From positions 113,717-177,716 of the forward strand of contig CAJJDO010000026.1 of assembly GCA_905183005.1 (NCBI GenBank): a DNA stretch of 64,000 bases. The letters run 5' to 3'. This DNA comes from Paramecium pentaurelia. Taxonomy: Eukaryota > Ciliophora > Oligohymenophorea > Peniculida > Parameciidae. Each line of letters starts with the position of its first letter. The first letter of the stretch is position 1. The position numbers were made by a program, and so were the translations under genes. This document shows, piece by piece, positions 1 through 11,393 of this stretch. Under the pieces are notes generated by a model. It did no database searches and was not told where the DNA came from. It saw only the letters and a list, made by a program, of their open reading frames with translations.

Positions 1-1284
1 GAATAAATGATGACAAATCTAGAATGGAAGAGTAAATTTAAGATAGCAATATTGATAACTGATTCTCCTTGTCATGGCAAAAAATATCATACATATCCTA
101 TAGATTTTCACCCTAATGACGACATAACACAAACTCTTCATTGTTTGATAGAACAAAAAATCATCTTAATAGGTTTTAATTTAAACAATAAGACTGTTAA
201 AATGTATGAGGAATTTAAAAAAATATATGAAGCTAAGAATGCTTCAGAATTTTTTTTATATATTGATGTTGCAGATTTTAAAGTTAATTAGTTGGCAGAC
301 CAAATGGCAATATCTATAGTAAGTGCTTCGATAAATATTACTTAAGTAAAATCATCAGGAACTTAATCAAAAAAATACTAATAAGAAAGACCAAACAATA
401 AAGATGGTGCTATTGAGGCATTATGTAAATAAGCAGATTTTTACAATTTTGAAAAATAAACAAAAGTATTTGATACTTTGTTTAAAGTTTAAAATTTTAA
501 AATAAATGATTAGGTATTTAATAATAATATCTAATCTCTAAATAATATTGGAAGCAACCCTTATAATGATTATTTAATCAAAGAAGAAGGAAAATGGAAT
601 TGTATCAGAACTGAATTACCATTTGCATTTGGATTGAAGAAAGACGTTTTTTTAATGAAAAAAAAGAATGGAGAACCAGAAGAATTATATGTAATAAAAA
701 CCCCACTTGGTAGCAAGCCATATAAATCATAACTTGAGGCTATTCAAGATTGCAGATCTCACTTGATATGCTAATAATTGATGAAAAAATTTAAAAATGA
801 TATTTCAGATGCATTAGAGTAATAGAATTTCAAGAAAAATTTATATCCTAATGTAGTTTATAGTGACTTATTAATTTTAGAAGAAACAAAAGGTATTGAG
901 ATATTTTTTAATTTAGACAAATTTTGGATAGCAGAAAGAATTTTCAAGGGTGACTTTGTAAAGTATAACAATAATTATGGTTACATTAATGAGGAGATTA
1001 CAGAAATAAATAATTTTGCTCAAGCATTCTCATATTATACATTCTTTATTAGTAGAGGATAATACATGATAAATGATGTCTAAGGAGTAGGCACTTATTT
1101 TACAGATCCTGCTATTAATACTAGCACAGGTATTACATATTAAAATTTTATAGGGGATTCCGATGATACTGATTTAGGATAAGAAGGATAGAATATGTAT
1201 TTAGTAAATTTCTAATAAAAAAAGGGATTAGCATTTGATATTTTGAATCTTTTGAATTTACTAAATGAAGATTAAGAAAAGTGA
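1..1284 (+). CDS. VWA domain / alpha-kinase protein, 5'-truncated
   Basis: Atypical alpha-kinase (MHCK/EF2K/VWKA class), expected to phosphorylate Ser/Thr. The frame is open from base 1, so the first Met (7) need not be the true start and the protein probably begins outside the window. Residues 1-95 look like the second half of a von Willebrand A domain (SPCHGKKYH, then alternating hydrophobic strands). The C-terminal third carries the alpha-kinase core: YYTFFISRG, MINDVQGVG, TDPAI and a DLGQEG element, the order seen in Dictyostelium VwkA and vertebrate alpha-kinases. Many TAA/TAG codons are read as Gln; the first TGA is at 1282-1284. No intron is needed. Family assignment is firm; substrate is unknown. 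Confidence 0.85.
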
Positions 1285-1389
1285 ATTATTTTATTTTCAA
1301 AAATCTTTTTTTATTATAAAAGTACCCTTCTTTTTTAATTGGAATGTTAATGCAATAAAATATGAAGCATATTATTAAGTTAAGAAAGA

Positions 1390-2910
1390 AAAATGCTATA
1401 ATATATGTTTCTAAGAAACTAGAAGAAGAAAATAAAAAATAGTCCTAATTTTATTTACTTTCAAAAATAGCATAAACTGTTAGATAGGGAGGACTGTTTA
1501 TTGGAGTACATAAACCTTTTTGTATACGTGTATTAGAACAATTTTAATGTTTAATAAAAAAGATTGCAAATTTTCAGTCTTGAATTCTAGATGAATTAAT
1601 TAATCCCATAATATTTAATGTTTATTTTTGTAATAAGACTTAATATAGAGAATGGTAAAATAAAAATTTATATCTAATAATAAAGCAATATGTAGATGAA
1701 TTTTCTGACACAGCAATTAATAAATCTAAAAAATAGTATTTACTGTAGACCCTACATGCCAGGACATCTTAGATATCAATATCAAGTTATGATAAGATAG
1801 GTTAATTCTCTTAAATAAGCTTATCCTGAAATACCTAGAAATACTTATTTTAGACCTATTACTTTAGTTGAGCATTAAATAAGTTGATCGAACTAAAATT
1901 TAAAAAAAATATATCAAATCTTAGCAGAGAAAATTTTCTAATAGATAAAATGAATTCATGAAAAATGGAGGGACCTAACTAAATATTTTATTTCTCATTA
2001 AAATCTTGAATTTCTATTGTAAGGATAAAAACACAGATATCATTTTTATCAATTCTAACAGTAAAACTATTAAATATTATTAATTAAAATTTAATTAACT
2101 TTTATTTCTGATGATGTCATAATTAGGGTCATACAAGGAGTCGCCTCCTTCAATCCCACAACATGATGATAGCGTTCTACATCGGTTGGGGACAAGTGCT
2201 GACCATGACAATCAAAGATATCAGAATAAAATTAAGAGGGTAAGATTTGAGGACTCGTAACAAGGACACCTCTCAAGAGACCCGGTCGAGGCTAGACCCT
2301 CAGAAGAAGATGGATATTTATTATTAATTATAACCCCTAAATATAATTTGAAAATAAATATAGAAAAACCAGCAATTATTAAATTACAAAATCAAATTAA
2401 TTAAGGAAATATATTTGGATTTCCAGCAGCTTTAAGTTATGAAAAAAGAATTTCATATTAAAAGAAAGTTTAATTAATTAGTAAAAGTAGTTTCAAGAAA
2501 ATAACTGGCTAGCTGAATAAACCTAATAAATTTTAAATAATTGAATGATTTAAAGAATAAAACTATGAATACACTAACTTATAAAATTTATGTGAGAGGA
2601 TAAATTTTTGATAAATAAATATAAAAATAGTCTAGGATGGAAAATCGATAAGTTTTAAATAATGCTTCAACAATATAAAATAATTATTCAAATTTAGTGG
2701 GTCTAAATGTAAGTAAACCAATTTGAGGATTAGCATAAAATATATAATTGAGAAGCAATTTTAACTAAAAAAAGTAGAATTTTATTGAAAAATATTTAGT
2801 TAGGGATGTAAAGATTAAAACTAAACAAAAAATAGAGAGACTTATAGAAAACATTGTTTTTATGAATAATAATATGAGATTTTAGAATGTAAAAATAAAT
2901 GAATGATTGT
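1390..2910 (+). CDS. Unresolved coding region, hypothetical protein(s), possibly degenerate
   Basis: Four stretches read like protein rather than random AT-rich DNA, but in different frames: about 1390-1887 (includes RPYMPGHLRY and PEIPRNTYFRP), an ORF from ATG 1958 to TGA 2546-2548, about 2550-2710 (YKIYVRGQIFDKQ) and about 2740-2900 (FIEKYLVRDVKIK, ending in TGA). They may be exons of one gene whose introns I could not place, two small genes, or a decaying gene. With TGA as the only stop, chance ORFs of 100-160 codons are expected, so this is weak. The middle stretch crosses the GC-rich island at 2118-2312. No family recognised. Confidence 0.3.
2118..2312. other. GC-rich island in AT-rich DNA
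   Basis: Roughly half G+C over about 190 bp, while the flanks are about a quarter. It contains a perfect 6-bp hairpin (AAGGAG-TCGC-CTCCTT, about 2134-2149) and a GGTC...GACC stem near 2285-2299. All three frames on both strands are nearly free of TGA; the plus frame continuous with the ATG at 1958 contains codons rare in the neighbouring genes (TCG, CGG, CCG, GTC). It could be a structured RNA, a foreign insert or an unusual exon. I could not match it to SRP, RNase P, U3 or a spliceosomal RNA. Confidence 0.5.
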
Positions 2911-4291
2911 GATTTTTATCCCCCTAAAAGGGTTTAATTTAATGTAATATAAAAATAAAAACATTTAAAAATTTTTTTAAAAATATTTTTCTAATTATTT
3001 TCTTAATTTATGATGATAAGTTAATTAAAGAAAAACTATTTTGATGTAGAATTTTTCTATTATTACCAAGTTACTTTTAAATTAAAAAATAATAGCATAT
3101 ATTAGTATTAAATTTTCTATTATATGGCTTAGTGTTTAAAGCTAAAATTTAATGTATATTTATATAGATTTAGATTATTTTGTATATTATATAAAACTAG
3201 TAAAGTTAGACTTCACAAAATAATCGCAAGTATTAATAAGAAAGGGCTGAATAAAATAAACAAACTGGTAAGATGTTTATTGATTATGAAAAATCTGAAA
3301 GTAAGATAATTAACCAACATTCTCCTCTATCTTATTATTCCATTCCAGATGAGGAAAAAAAAAACCATAAATAGTGTAGGAAAAAAGGAGTTTAGAATTA
3401 AAAATAAACTTTAAAATAGAAATTCTTAAAATTGAATTTATAATTAATTCACATTTAATCATATAAATATAATTTAATTTAACTTATATATGTTATAAGC
3501 AACTTTTATTATTCTTATGTGAATTCATGTAGCTGATTACAAATATATGTCTTTGAAATTCCTTTAAGTAATTTTTTAAATTGATTTACTTATTTTTTAA
3601 ATTCATCCTATAAAGTTTAACTATATCCAAAAGTTATTACAAGTTTTGTCAAATTTTATAAGAAATGATGATTAGAATTAATCTTAATTTTTATTCATTT
3701 ACATTTGGAACAATTATAATAATATTAACTTTTTCTAATATAGAGAAGTATTTATTACATTGCTATTTTTATTTCTAATAAAATTTGAGATTTTTTATAT
3801 TAATTTTTGGCAATAATTTATAATTTTGGAATTATTTTCCTTATCACATCCCAATAATTTTATTATCTAATTAATATGCTTAAAGAATACAATACTAATC
3901 AAAGTATGGAATGTTAGTTACAACCCTTGATTAATTTATTTATTATCATAAGTATAAAACAACCAAAGTAAAAATTATATATATCTACTATCTAAATTAT
4001 TTTTATTCAAAAAAGTTATAAGATTAACTTATCATTTCATTTTTTAAATTAAATAAAGTATAATATATTTTTTCCTTAAAGGTTCAAATTTAATGAAGGA
4101 AGTCTTGATGATATTTATCATACTTTTTTGTTATAAATTATCTACTACAAAATAAAACTACTCTCTAGACATCTAAGATTTATTTAGTATAAATTTAGAA
4201 AGATCAAGGATCGTATAGATTAAATTAATATGCGATAAGTAAATATAAGTATTTTTTTAATTACAATATATTAACAAATCATACAGAGGAA
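2911..4291. other. AT-rich intergenic region, no gene seen
   Basis: Very AT-rich, with short A- and T-runs and frequent TGA in all frames. I see no protein-like frame, tRNA-like cloverleaf or long repeat. It separates the unresolved coding region from the 3' end of the PUF gene, so at least part is expected to be 3' flank. Confidence 0.4.
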
Positions 4292-5742
4292 TCATAATTT
4301 AAAAGCTTCAAGTTCTAATTTTTATGTTAACATTTAATACACATATTAACCTAAAATCAATTAAAATAAATTACCAAATTGGGATTATTAAATTTCTTGC
4401 AATAATTATTAATTATTTGTAAGTTTTAGATATAACTCCTTTTATATTTCACTATCTGCAAATTTTAAAAAATTTTAGACTACATAATTTCCATATGCAT
4501 TTTTTGATAATCTAACAAATAAAACTGGATGATTCTTTTGGCTCAATAGTAATTCCATAATTTTTAATTTAAATTTATTATCTGAACATTTAATTGCACA
4601 ATCAACAACATTACTTATTTTATAAAATGAAAATACCTCCCAAATTTATTTAAGCTATACTCTTCTATTTTATCCATTATTATTTATTAGATTTCAATTT
4701 AAATAACTTCTGGACCATCTTTCAACAATTACTGAATTATATAATTTCCATATTAAGAAGTACATAATTCTTGAGATATCTTCATGATTTCTTATAGAAC
4801 TCTCATTTATCTTTCAACATGATTGTTAGAGATTGATACAGCTTTTTATATAATTCTGCATCCAAAAGAATTTGTAACCAATTTGCTTATTTAACCTTCT
4901 ATTCCATCTAAAACCCAAAGGCTTACATCACTTTCCATAAGTTAGATAAGTTTTTGAACTACATGATTACCATGTTGATCTATAACTAATTCTTTTACTT
5001 TCCCTTTTATTGAATCAAATAACACTTGAAATTCTGGAGTTTTATATGCATTTTATAATAACTTTTATAAGACTCTACATCCATATTGATGAAATGCAAG
5101 TTATTAAGTATGAGGTTATAAAATTACAAGCATTTTTTATTATTGTAAGGGAGTTCCTAACTTAATCTAAAATTCATACCATTTTCAAGTAGGTTTTAAA
5201 TGACATAATTACCAAATACATCTTTTGACAGTGATACGAATCCTTTTTCTAGTCTACTGAATATCAAATCTTTGATTGCAACAGGTCCTTCTTAGAATTA
5301 TTTTTAAATGCTTCTGGCACCATTTTAATCTTTACATTTAGATATCTTATTTATTATGAATTTTTGATTACTAAATCTCCATCTAGACTTGTTTCTTCTT
5401 CTGGAATAAATTAAGTCATGCAATCATATGATTTAGCTTTTAAGGCTGAATTAGGAGCACTTTGTTAAACAGGTATTTTAGTAAGTCTTAAATCTAAATC
5501 GTAAGAACTTTAATAAAGAAATTAACAACTTAGCCTTATGTTAAACTTAAGGTGAATAAACCTTGGGTTGATAAATAGGTGAAGCCTTTTATTATTATTT
5601 TATTTCTAATGCAGGGGGTCTATTGTTAGAATATGATTTTTTTGTTTTGTCTGCTTCAAAACTATCTAAAATAGCTTTAATATTTTGTAATACCATTAAG
5701 AAGATCACCAATCATATCTTTCTCTTCTGGATCCTAAAACAT
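4292..5742 (-). CDS. Pumilio (PUF) family RNA-binding protein
   Basis: PUF proteins bind the 3' UTRs of mRNAs and repress or localise them. Splicing short introns gives a protein starting MFQDPEEKDMIGDLL with a low-complexity N-terminus and then consecutive PUF repeats, recognised by DQNGARSIQ, VFGNYVIQNLLENG, HQYGCRVLQKLL, DQHGNHVVQKLI, NSFGCRIIQKAV, SQYGNYIIQQLL, NKFGSNVVDCAIK and NAYGNYVVQNFLK. About six introns of 19-28 nt are needed; several use AAG rather than TAG acceptors, and removing them restores the repeat phasing exactly. Stop TGA is the complement of 4292-4294. Domain call very firm; exact N-terminal intron borders provisional. Confidence 0.88.
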
Positions 5743-5957
5743 TAGATTGTATAAAAATAATAATAATTTTATAGTTGATGAATGAAATATAATTATTTAA
5801 TATACATTTTGTTTCTAATCATAATAGTTTAATAATTAACAATAAATATTTAATTATATATAATGTAAGCTTATTACATCATCTTCATAATTTATTTATT
5901 AATGAAGAGTTAATTCAAGAATAAGTTTAGTATAAAATATAAAATATATTTAATAAA

Positions 5958-7125
5958 ATGGGTATGTGCTAAAACAAATAAGCAGAATATAACTCAAAAA
6001 TACCAGATATTGCAAGTGAAATTCTAGATGAAGATGAAGTTGATGAAAAGATTGGGGAAACAACATAAATACCTATTGAAGGTGAAAACGGAAATCTTAA
6101 AACTAAACTTACTCTTTCTGATTTTGAACTATTAAAAGTTATAGGTAGAGGCTCATTTGGAAAAGTTTTACTTGTTAAAAGAATAGCAGATCAATAATTG
6201 TATGCAGTGAAGATTTTAAGGAAAAAATTGTTACAAAAAAAGAAATAATAGGAATAAGCAATATAAGAGAGAAAAATAATGACACTTGTTAATAGTCCTT
6301 TTTCTGTAAAATTGCATTTTGCTTTTTAAACTCCATCAAGACTCTATATGGTTATGGATTTTATGATAGGTGGAGAACTGTTTCTTCATCTTAGAAAAAG
6401 ATAAAAATTTAGTGAAGAATGGACTTAATTTTATGCTGCTGAACTTTTAATTGCTCTTGATAACTTGCATCAATAAAAAATTATTTACAGAGATTTAAAA
6501 CCAGAAAATATTCTCCTAGATAAAGATGGACATGTAGTTCTTACTGATTTTGGATTATCTAAATTAGGATATGAGAGAAATGAAATGACATATTCCTTTT
6601 GTGGTACTCCAGAATATGTTGCTCCTGAAATTCTATATTGTAAACTGTGTCTCTTTATCATTTATTAGAAAAAGGACATAGTTTTGTTGTTGATTTTTAT
6701 AGTTATGGAGCCTTGATATATGAAATGTTAAGTGGTGCTCCTCCATTTTATTCTAAAAATAAAAGAGAAATGTTGAAAAATAGATGTGAAAAACCTTTAG
6801 AAATGAAACCTAACTTTTCTCTTTAAGCATAATCTTTACTAAAAGGACTCCTAATAAAAGATGTATAAATGATTTTATTATGTAGCCTGGATTCCGATTA
6901 GGCTCAAATGGGATCCAAGAAATAAAAAAACACAACTTTTTTAGTGGAATAGATTGGTAACTAGTTGAACAAAGAAAACTTTAGCCTCCAATAGTCCCCC
7001 GAATTCAACATTTAGAGGATTTGTCTAACTTTGCTCCAGCATTCTTATAATAGCCTTTAATTGAAACTCCAGATTCTTAACAGAATGTTTATTTTGAAGG
7101 GTTTACTTATTAATAAGGAATATGA
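5958..7125 (+). CDS. AGC-family protein kinase with frameshift near the C-lobe end
   Basis: Ser/Thr kinase of the AGC class. MGMC at the N-terminus fits N-myristoylation (Gly2) with a neighbouring Cys. Kinase motifs run in order: IGRGSFGKV (about residue 64), YAVKILRK, YRDLKPEN, TDFGLSK and an activation loop SFCGTPEYVAPE. A 29-nt intron lies near 6644-6672 (GTAAAC...TTATTAG); splicing it gives APEILYQKGHSF. The C-tail (NDFI, PGFRLGSNG, hydrophobic FEGFTYQQ end) follows only in another frame: the reading frame shifts between about 6845 and 6862, where a conserved Asp-Pro segment is missing. Either the gene is broken or the sequence has a small deletion. Stop TGA 7123-7125. Confidence 0.82.
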
Positions 7126-7192
7126 ATCAATCGCTAATGAATATAAAATAACAAAATTTAATTATGATTTAACTTTTGGGTTATATTACTAT

Positions 7193-7687
7193 TCATGCTT
7201 ATTCTTAACCAACTTATAATTCCAACTCAGCAATTCTCCTTTACAATCCTAACAATTATTATTATAAAGCAGTCTTTTCTCCTTTTAATCCTGTTATTTA
7301 TTATTATAATCTTGAATTCTCAGCCTTTTGATGTGCAAAATGTCTAATTAAGAATATTTTAATATTGTAAATACCTTTTCATTTCTTCTTCTATTCTCAT
7401 AAGTTCATTTGTAAGAGTCTTTTTAACATCTTAAGTTTTCATGCTCAAAACAGATTCTAAAGTATCCTTTTCTGATTTCAGAATTTAAACTTCTTTTTTG
7501 TGAAAATTCATCTCATCTTGAATACCTTTAATAGTTTCCTAATATTATATTATTTAAATACCTCCAAACTCATCAATTTTCCTTTTAATGAAGCAGGATT
7601 TTGAGAGCCACCAAAACTTTAGTTCGTTTAACCTAAATCATTACCTTTAGCAAGAGTATTGCCTGCAGATTTAAAAGTATTACTCAT
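7193..7687 (-). CDS. Small coiled-coil protein
   Basis: About 147 residues starting MSNTFKSAGNTLAKG. Two introns (about 23 and 31 nt) are removed. After a Gly/Ser/Asn-rich head, heptad-like sequence runs from about residue 40 to the end (LMSLEETIKGIQDEM, then RLQQQITGLKGEKTALQQQL and LLGLQRRIAELELQVG). No enzymatic motif or signal peptide. It sits tail-to-tail with the AGC kinase (67 bp apart). A cytoskeletal or ciliary role is plausible for this composition in a ciliate, but I do not recognise the family. Confidence 0.7.
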
Positions 7688-7768
7688 AAAATAAAGAAAT
7701 AATAATATCATTAATAAAATTAAACGCATTCCTTATACATGTACTTTACATAATATTAATATATTTTA

Positions 7769-8599
7769 TCACCAGTCTTTATCTGCCTTTTCACCTTCAG
7801 CTTATTGTTCATGATCTTCACCTTCAGCTTCTTATTTGACTTAATTGTCTGTAATTCCCAATTAATCATTGGTAATTTCTTTGTGATAGAACAAATCAAC
7901 CAATACATCCCATTCTTCATCTAAAAAAAATGTAAAATTATATATATATACCTTATCTCAATTCTCCTCTTAAGATTTTGACTTCTCTAGCCAATAACCA
8001 ATAAATCATTGAAATGGATTTGGTTTCTCTATTTCCAACTGGGATTGGGATATCAACAAATTATAATGGAGTGTCAGAGTTGCATAAGGCAATGACTGGA
8101 ATGTTAACGTATGAGGCTTCAACAATAGCTTATCTATCCTATAAAAATATATGAATTCAAATTCTTACCAAATGAGGGTCTGTGACAATCAACAATGCTG
8201 GTTCTTAGAATTTACCACTAGCACTGTTGGATTGATTTGTCAATGTACCTGGTGTCCATCTTGCTGATCTAGTTGAGCTGGCTTATGTATAGTGAGCAAA
8301 CTTAATGACTGCTCTTTAACCAATTGGTCTTGATGAAACAACCTGAATTATTCATTTTTAACATACCATAACATCTTGAGGTTATTCAACTGCAGCAATA
8401 ACTCTGGCAGCCAATTTAATGTGTTACCAGGTTTCTTCTAAATTGAGAATGTATGAACCATTATCACTTCTATGAGATACATATCTCTTTAAGTCAAAAT
8501 GAAGTTGTTTTGTTCCAATGTGGCACTATAGTGAAATCTAAATAACATTTTTACTTGTGAAGCAATCAATCTTTTGATGTCTTATTCTTTTCTGCTCAT
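7769..8599 (-). CDS. RPSA: 40S ribosomal protein SA (uS2, laminin-receptor family)
   Basis: Small-subunit ribosomal protein uS2, needed for 18S rRNA maturation and at the mRNA exit region. After removing four introns of 24-31 nt the product begins MSRKEQDIKRLIASQCHIG and contains TWQHIKLAARVIAAVEQP, the FTPGT-like TPGTLTNQS segment, a VTDP(H/R) element, EASYVNIPVIALCNSDTPL and the WWMLAREV equivalent (MIYWLLAREVKIL). It ends in an acidic tail with EGE repeats and DW, as expected for eukaryotic SA. Length (about 240 aa) is slightly short of animal SA. Start chosen at the only Met ahead of the conserved block. Highly conserved housekeeping gene. Confidence 0.95.
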
Positions 8600-9137
8600 G
8601 CAATCAAATATAAATATCTATTTTTTTAAATATTTAACAAATCTCGATTATTTCTTAATCAATTTTTTATAATATGTTATCCATTCAATAAACATTCATA
8701 TAATCCCATTTTGCTTGCTTATCTAGACCCATTCCAATACTATATAACACACCTATATACTAATATTTCCATGTTTTCCAAATATTACATTTATAAAATT
8801 TAAAATTTAAAATAAAACAACGCTATTTTTTCATATTTTTATGAGTAACCATAATAAAGATTTGCATAAACTCAATAATGTTCTTAAAATTTTTTCTTAA
8901 GAGAGATATATTACATATGAAATTTCTATAAAGAAGAGAATTTAGAGATATAGTATAATGTTAAATACCTTTAATTTATTTTAAATATATGATTCAGCAT
9001 AATTGAATTATTTAAATTCAAAAGGCTTCTATGATATATATATTTAGAAATGATATGGAGTAATTATTTTAATTGTTAAAATTATAAAAAGGTTTTGTTT
9101 AGAAATTGATCATATTCTATAAATTAATTTTTATACT
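8600..9137. other. Divergent promoter region, no gene seen
   Basis: About 540 bp between the divergent starts of RPSA (minus) and the gene at 9138 (plus). AT-rich, TGA-dense, no protein-like frame and no recognisable RNA gene. It must contain the promoters of both neighbours; I cannot name specific elements. Confidence 0.4.
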
Positions 9138-9769
9138 ATGAAAACAATGGATGATAGAGCATTTAAGAGACCCCTTGCAAAACAGTTTTATTGTGTATTA
9201 TTAAAATATGAAGAGAAAGCCACGAAAGAGGATATATGCATGGATGAAGTATGTGTGTGTGATTGTGATTAAGAATTTAGTTGGTTTAAATGACTCAAAT
9301 GTATGGAGAAATAGTTTCATATTATGATTCATAAATGGATCCAATTACATATTATTTTATGGATAAACAACATCAATTGTTATAATAGATAGTAAGAAAA
9401 AGTAAATAAGATTAAGATGATATCTTAAAAAATCTTATAATGGCTAATCAATCAGAGATCCCAATAATTCAAATAGATAATTATAAATAAAAGAAGATGG
9501 TTCATTTGTATGAATTAGAAGAAGTATAAAAAGTGAATGAAAGAGCTTGTGAGAATATTGTTGGATAGTTTGAAAAAAATAATGAAGCTAATGATTCCAC
9601 TGTTCATGAAGAATTTTTAAAATAATAAAATAATTTATATTTGAGATTAGCAAACAGGATAAAGAAAAAGTAAGATTTAAAAAAAAATGGAGGACGTTTA
9701 TCAAATTCTTCAATTAATGTTTATCAAGTTCCATTTTAAGATTATGATGAAAATAAATTAGAAAGTTGA
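9138..9769 (+). CDS. Uncharacterised hydrophilic protein
   Basis: About 199 aa, starting MKTMDDRAFKRPLAKQFY. A 32-nt intron (GTATGT...TTTAG, about 9249-9280) is required: splicing joins CMDEL to VQMTQMYGEIVSYYDSQ in frame; unspliced, the frame ends at once in TGA. An internal Met at 9290 could start a shorter product. The C-terminal half is rich in Lys, Gln and Asn with short heptad-like pieces (RLANRIKKKQDLKK). No domain recognised. It converges on the C2-domain gene, 93 bp away. Confidence 0.65.
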
Positions 9770-9862
9770 ACTGTTAAATTTTAATATTAAATACAGCTAT
9801 TAGAATTATTAATAAGCGTATTCAAATATCAAATTTCTCTATAAATAATGAATAGATTAAAT

Positions 9863-11346
9863 TCATAAATATTGTTTAACTTAATAATTCTCATTTTTTG
9901 TATTATCTCTTTCTAGAGGATTATCATTTAGTTTATAATTTTCTCTTTTTGATTAAGAATATGCTTAATCATCATGGGAATTTTCATTTAGATTTTCTGA
10001 AAAATAAATATATGCATATATACATATTAAAGAAATCTAATGAATATAATAAAATTTACTTTAATTCCAAATAATATATATTGCATAATGACTTCATATA
10101 ATTGAAACCCATGTTCAATTTAATAAAATAATACATCATTATTAATATATGGATTAGTAAAGATAATGAGCCAAAATGTATCAATAATAAGTGTGAATGC
10201 TAACATTAGAGAAATTACTTTAAGATGTAATTATTATGAAAATTTATCATTATCCAAATAATAAATTAGGCTTTAGAATATTACAATTGACTAAAATATA
10301 TATATATATACATCCAAAAACTAAGTTTTAAAAAGACAGGCAAAAAGTCCTACAATAGAGTAAATCAATGTTAAAATGAACCCATATTTCAACCATTATT
10401 AATTTTCTGGATTTCTTACCAATTAATTCTAAGGTGTATGTTAATTCGTAGAATAATCACTATCTTCTTACTTATCCCCTTATTATTTATAATAGTTTTC
10501 TTCAAAAGGAAGGAATAACATCTGAATATAATTTTTATATTCCTTTAAATCATCATCAAGATTTTTGATATTTTGCTTTAATTCTTGGATAACTTGTGTG
10601 CAATATTTTGTCTTTCATATATATGAAAATACTTAAGAATGTATCCATTATACTCTAGCTCTAATGGTTGAATACTTTACTACATTATATTTGTCTTTTA
10701 ATTCTAATGTTATTTCATGAGGATATTAATCATAAAAATCTTGTAAATTCAGTTTTGTTTATCCTCCTATTTCTTCTCTATCTGCCAACTCTTTATCTAA
10801 AATAATAATATAAATTTCTTCTTTGCCAGTTTTGATATCAAAATCAAACTTTTCCTCCCATATAGGATTTTCTCTGCTTGCTGGTTTTGTAGAATATCTT
10901 ATTTAATCACATCCTAAAATAACTGCAATTGGACTATTTCCAGGAAATTGAATATTAGCATCATGAATAGTAATTCTTATTCTACTGTCTAAGGATATTT
11001 TATATGAATTAAATTGTTCTTGAGATTATAATTCTTTTAAGGTTAATTAATGTTCCTCTAAATTTTTGGTTTTTTGTGATATTTATATCTTTATGTTAGA
11101 TATCTTATTTTTCAATGATTTTAATGCTTCAATCAAAACTGTTATGAATTTTTAAATAGTAATTTATCCAGAATCTTTTTTGACTATTTATTCATACATT
11201 TACTCAAAAAGACCTCTATCATATTCTTAATTTGATTGAGAATCCAAGAATCTTAATAATGTCTCTTTACTTATAGGTTATTATTAGTTTGTAGATAGTT
11301 TATTAAAAACATGAACCACTTATTTAATTATTTCATCTTAATCCAT
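9863..11346 (-). CDS. C2-domain protein with several C-terminal membrane segments
   Basis: N-terminal helical region (MDQDEIIKQVVHVFNKL, residues 1-110, possibly EF-hand-derived: KDSGQITIQKFI), a coiled-coil linker, then a C2 domain at about residues 145-235 (RIRITIHDANIQFPG, NPIWEEKFDF, IYIIILDKE), expected to bind phospholipid, perhaps with Ca2+. About residues 350-460 hold hydrophobic spans (FILTLIYSIVGLFACLF, VISLMLAFTLIIDTFWLIIF, YILFGIKISLICIYAYIYF) followed by an acidic hydrophilic tail. Three short introns (19-23 nt) are needed. This looks like a membrane-anchored C2 protein; the exact family is not recognised. Confidence 0.68.
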
Positions 11347-11393
11347 TTTAACTGTATTAAAAATTATTATTAAATTTAACGATTTCTCTCACA

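Noticed and set aside
2140..2215. Box C/D snoRNA (ATGATGA and CTGA in the GC-rich island)
   Set aside because: C'/D' boxes and a terminal stem are not visible; short boxes occur by chance.
2118..2312. Match of TCGTAACAAGG to the 3' end of SSU rRNA
   Set aside because: Only about 11 bases agree; the rest of the conserved SSU 3' end is absent.
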